A stretch of 16,824 bases of DNA from Deltaproteobacteria bacterium UBA6967 (lineage in GTDB: Bacteria > SAR324 > NAC60-12): NCBI GenBank assembly GCA_002450295.1, contig DJYX01000245.1, positions 1-16,824 on the forward strand, given 5' to 3'. The notes below the pieces were generated by a model. The model searched no databases. It saw only the letters and a program-made list of their open reading frames with translations, and had not been told where the DNA came from. Positions within the stretch are counted from its first letter, which is position 1. Every line of letters starts with the position of its first letter. Shown here piece after piece: positions 14,607 to 16,824 of the stretch. The position numbers were made by a program, and so were the translations under genes.

Positions 14607-15698
14607 ATGACTGACCCTCTGCTCCCTCTTTTGGAACAATTGGCAGCCCACCACTTACCTGCATTATCTGCTCCGCCTGTTGCTCTGCGTGGTGATGGGT
14701 CAGATCGACAGATTTATCGATTCTCCGCAGGAAACGGCTGCTCATGGGTTGGTGTTACCAATCCAGCCCAGGACGAAAACCAAGCTTTTTTGGCAATGTC
14801 CCGTCACTTTCGAAAGCAGGGCCTCCCTGTCCCTGAAATTTACGCGGAAGATCGGCAGCAACTGGTCTACCTGCTTGAGGATCTGGGTGATCAGACACTG
14901 GCCGACTGGTTGATGGATCTGGATCCGAATGTGCCCGAAGCTGCCGCGCGCATCCGAGAAGTTTACCAAGAAGCACTTGAGGCACTAATCCAAATGCAAA
15001 CCAAGGGAACAGTTGGTTTTGATCGCAGCTGGTGCCATGCTGCTCCTGAATCGAACACAGCACTTTTCCAAGCGGACCTCCAATACTTTCGTCAAAGATT
15101 CTGGGAAGCCTTTGTACCCGATAGTCCTGTTACTGCAACTCTTAGTGAAGAACTATCGACGCTGGCTGAAACGGTGGGCAGGCTGCCAAGAACGGTGTTT
15201 GTCTCACGGGACTTCCAGTCCCGTAACCTGATGTGTCATCATGATCAATTATACATGATTGATTACCAGTCGGGTGGAATTGGAGCACCACATTACGACC
15301 TAGCCGCCCTACTTCACGCTTCCAAGGCCGGACTGAATGAAGCGCTACGTGAGCAACTTCGAGATGATTACCAGGAACTTGGTGCACGGCATTGCCTGAT
15401 TGACCCGAAGCACTTTACCAGCGAACTAGAGCAATTTGTTCTGCTACGTCGATTGCGCTCCTTGGGTACTTATGGATACCTTTCAGCCATCAAGGGTAAG
15501 TGGTACTTTCTTGATTCCATCCCTGGGACTATTCGAGATGCTCACAGAATGTTGCACGAACGTCCGGCACTACATCAATGGACTGCCCTGCGTACCTTGT
15601 TTGAGGAATGGCAGAATCGTGATGAACTGCAAGACCGTGACTGGCTACAACAACAAGCACAAATGATCACCTCCCAAAACCCGAAGGAAAAACCCTAG
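14607..15698 (+). CDS. AmgK-like phosphotransferase (APH fold)
   Basis: A 363-residue kinase-fold protein resembling the AmgK family, which phosphorylates N-acetylmuramate/N-acetylglucosamine at C1 in peptidoglycan recycling. The glycine loop is RGDGSDRQIYRF (about 28-39), the helix motif is VYLLEDLGDQTLADWL (about 87-102), the catalytic loop is SRDFQSRNLM (200-209; Asp202, Asn207), the metal-binding Asp219 is in MIDYQSGGIGAPHYDLA, and the C-terminus ends in a helical lobe. The His usually starting the HRD-type catalytic motif is Ser200. The catalytic Asp and Asn remain, so it is probably active. The usual partner, the MurU uridylyltransferase, is not next to it. ATG 14607 follows AGGT. The stop is one base before the next gene, so the two are likely co-expressed. 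Confidence 0.82.
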   Translation: MTDPLLPLLEQLAAHHLPALSAPPVALRGDGSDRQIYRFSAGNGCSWVGVTNPAQDENQAFLAMSRHFRKQGLPVPEIYAEDRQQLVYLLEDLGDQTLADWLMDLDPNVPEAAARIREVYQEALEALIQMQTKGTVGFDRSWCHAAPESNTALFQADLQYFRQRFWEAFVPDSPVTATLSEELSTLAETVGRLPRTVFVSRDFQSRNLMCHHDQLYMIDYQSGGIGAPHYDLAALLHASKAGLNEALREQLRDDYQELGARHCLIDPKHFTSELEQFVLLRRLRSLGTYGYLSAIKGKWYFLDSIPGTIRDAHRMLHERPALHQWTALRTLFEEWQNRDELQDRDWLQQQAQMITSQNPKEKP

Positions 15699-15699
15699 C

Positions 15700-16170
15700 A
15701 TGCCGTCAGCTAAAAACGACAAGCCGCTCTCTTTTGTCGAGAATCGCAATCTGCGAGAGCATCCGACAGAAACCAACGCTCCCGCCTTCCGGCCAGATCC
15801 CCTGTCTGTGGATCGCAGTGAAGCACTGGAGGCGATGAATCATCATGCCCAGGAGCAGATTGATCGACTTCAGGAACAAGCCCAATTATTACTTCGGCAG
15901 GCCCAGGAGATTGAAGCACGTGTGCGACTCGCAGAACAGATCGCCAAGGCCCAGTATCGGTTCACGCCAGTGTTGCTGCAACCCTACCATCTCTACGAAG
16001 CTGCCCAATCCAATAGTCATGTCCTCAGCCTGATTGGCCCTGAGGAGTGGAGTAACTCCTGTCCTTATGGTTCCTATTTGGCTTGCGTGCGTCAGTTGGG
16101 AGATGGCACTTGGGAACCTCTGGAGCAGAACGATTCATTTGAAACTTTCCAGGCACTGCAAGCACCTTAG
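15700..16170 (+). CDS. DUF2452-like protein
   Basis: A 156-residue soluble protein. The first 40 residues are polar and probably disordered. A helix at about 40-85 (EALEAMNHHAQEQIDRLQEQAQLL) is rich in Gln and may form a coiled coil. A compact C-terminal part has the pattern RFTPVLLQPYHLYEA, VLSLIGPEEW, CPYGSYLACVRQLGDGTWE, which resembles the DUF2452 family; that assignment is from memory of its pattern. No enzymatic motif is apparent. The ATG comes one base after the kinase stop (AAGGAA lies nine bases upstream), so the pair is almost certainly one transcription and translation unit. Confidence 0.72.
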   Translation: MPSAKNDKPLSFVENRNLREHPTETNAPAFRPDPLSVDRSEALEAMNHHAQEQIDRLQEQAQLLLRQAQEIEARVRLAEQIAKAQYRFTPVLLQPYHLYEAAQSNSHVLSLIGPEEWSNSCPYGSYLACVRQLGDGTWEPLEQNDSFETFQALQAP

Positions 16171-16191
16171 CCTAGCCCTTGCACAACCATT

Positions 16192-16206
16192 GTTCAGAAA
16201 TTGAAC
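16192..16206. repeat. Palindrome upstream of the regulator gene (possible operator)
   Basis: GTTCA and TGAAC form a perfect inverted repeat around five bases. It ends five bases before a TATAAA (16211-16216) that would be the -10 of the following regulator gene. This placement suits autoregulation by the MarR-like product. The pattern is short and could be chance. Confidence 0.35.
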
Positions 16207-16227
16207 CAGCTATAAAAATACGGATAA

Positions 16228-16785
16228 ATGAATCAAGAAGAACAACGCACGCTCTCGCTCTTCGAGGCTGTTGATGGCAATGAGCGCATCAGTCAGCGCC
16301 AGTTGGCCCAAGAGCTTGGGCTTTCCTTGGGATTGACCAACGCCTTCCTGCAAACAGTGCTTCACAAGGGTTGGGTCCGCGCTCGTCAGGTCAGCGCAAG
16401 GCGCTGGGCCTACTTCCTGACACCAGAAGGCTTCCGAGAGAAAAGCCGCTTGACGATGAATTACCTGCGGCGAACGATGCATTCGTTTCAGGAACTCAAA
16501 ACCCTCATCCTCCAGCATTTCACTGAACTCGAGTTGCAGGGCTGTCAGCGCATTCACTTGTGCAGTGAAGAAGATCTGCAAGAAATCATTCGTCTTTGCC
16601 TGCCACTTTCCAAACTGGAATTGTCTGCCTCCACGGGTCCTGATGATTTGCTCAAGCGACCGCTACCAATTCTGGCTCGGGATGAGCGGATGTTTCTGGC
16701 TGTTCTACAAGATCAGGGACCTTTGATCCTACATCTGCAGCAACACGGCTGGAAGGCAGGTCAACATTTTGTCTGTCTCTACTGA
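16228..16785 (+). CDS. MarR-like winged-helix regulator, EPS-associated type
   Basis: A 185-residue DNA-binding protein. Residues 20-51 form a helix-turn-helix (ISQRQLAQELGLSLGLTNAFLQTVLHKGWV), followed by a beta wing (about 52-66, ending in AYFLTPEGF). A helix EKSRLTMNYLRRTM then follows. This order is typical of the MarR-like regulators found with exopolysaccharide and O-antigen clusters. The C-terminal half (about 105-185) is a separate domain (RIHLCSEEDLQEIIRLC, LILHLQQHGWKAGQHF) similar in outline to the ligand- or partner-binding part of those proteins. It has only a weak ribosome-binding site before ATG 16228. A polysaccharide locus may follow to the right of the window. The regulated genes cannot be seen here. 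Confidence 0.82.
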   Translation: MNQEEQRTLSLFEAVDGNERISQRQLAQELGLSLGLTNAFLQTVLHKGWVRARQVSARRWAYFLTPEGFREKSRLTMNYLRRTMHSFQELKTLILQHFTELELQGCQRIHLCSEEDLQEIIRLCLPLSKLELSASTGPDDLLKRPLPILARDERMFLAVLQDQGPLILHLQQHGWKAGQHFVCLY

Positions 16786-16824
16786 GCAGTGGATTCAGAC
16801 ACCTCTGCCTCACCTTCTCTCCAC

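Noticed and set aside
16786..16808. Weak stem (GCAG-GG with CC-CTGC) after the winged-helix gene
   Set aside because: The stem has only six pairs with a mismatch and no T tract within the window, so a terminator call is not justified.

Overview
The window is a densely packed bacterial chromosome segment with balanced base composition. It comes from a Gram-negative (diderm) bacterium, as shown by an LpxL/HtrB-type lipid A acyltransferase, a lipoprotein with a lipobox, and proteobacterial-type MreB, SerB and PPK2. A proteobacterial or 'deltaproteobacterial' lineage (for example a SAR324-like marine group) fits best, but the exact taxon is my inference and is weak. No rRNA, tRNA, insertion sequence, phage gene or CRISPR array was seen.

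Left block, plus strand, about 23-6804: a tight collinear run of nine genes with gaps of at most 27 bases and several overlaps. They are asd (aspartate-semialdehyde dehydrogenase), a 65-residue unknown, a PspC-domain membrane protein, a uroporphyrinogen-III synthase (hemD), serB with an ACT-like N-terminal half, a DUF1499 lipoprotein, an aspartoacylase/succinylglutamate desuccinylase-family metalloenzyme, an LpxL-type acyltransferase and a class I polyphosphate kinase 2. A hairpin follows ppk2. An AT-rich intergenic region with a plausible promoter then leads to a lone zinc-knuckle/coiled-coil protein (7167-7697).

Centre block, minus strand, 12550 down to 7743: infA (IF-1), mreB, a single-pass membrane coiled-coil protein in the slot where mreC often lies, an APH/choline-kinase-fold phosphotransferase and an enolase homologue. 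The kinase and enolase overlap by ten bases. The enolase keeps the metal ligands, both catalytic lysines and the phosphate-binding Arg-Ser, but has three substitutions at normally near-invariant active-site positions (GASTG to GASRG, QEFM to QDFM, SHRSGE to SARSGE). The kinase plus divergent enolase is the best candidate here for an undescribed biochemical pathway.

Right block: a half-size ABC exporter on the minus strand (14490-12634) whose post-Walker-B catalytic Glu is Asn and which has no partner gene in view. It is divergent from a plus-strand pair, an AmgK-like sugar kinase and a DUF2452-like protein. A MarR/winged-helix regulator of the exopolysaccharide-associated type follows, with a palindrome overlapping its likely promoter. 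The right block therefore leans towards cell-envelope sugar metabolism.
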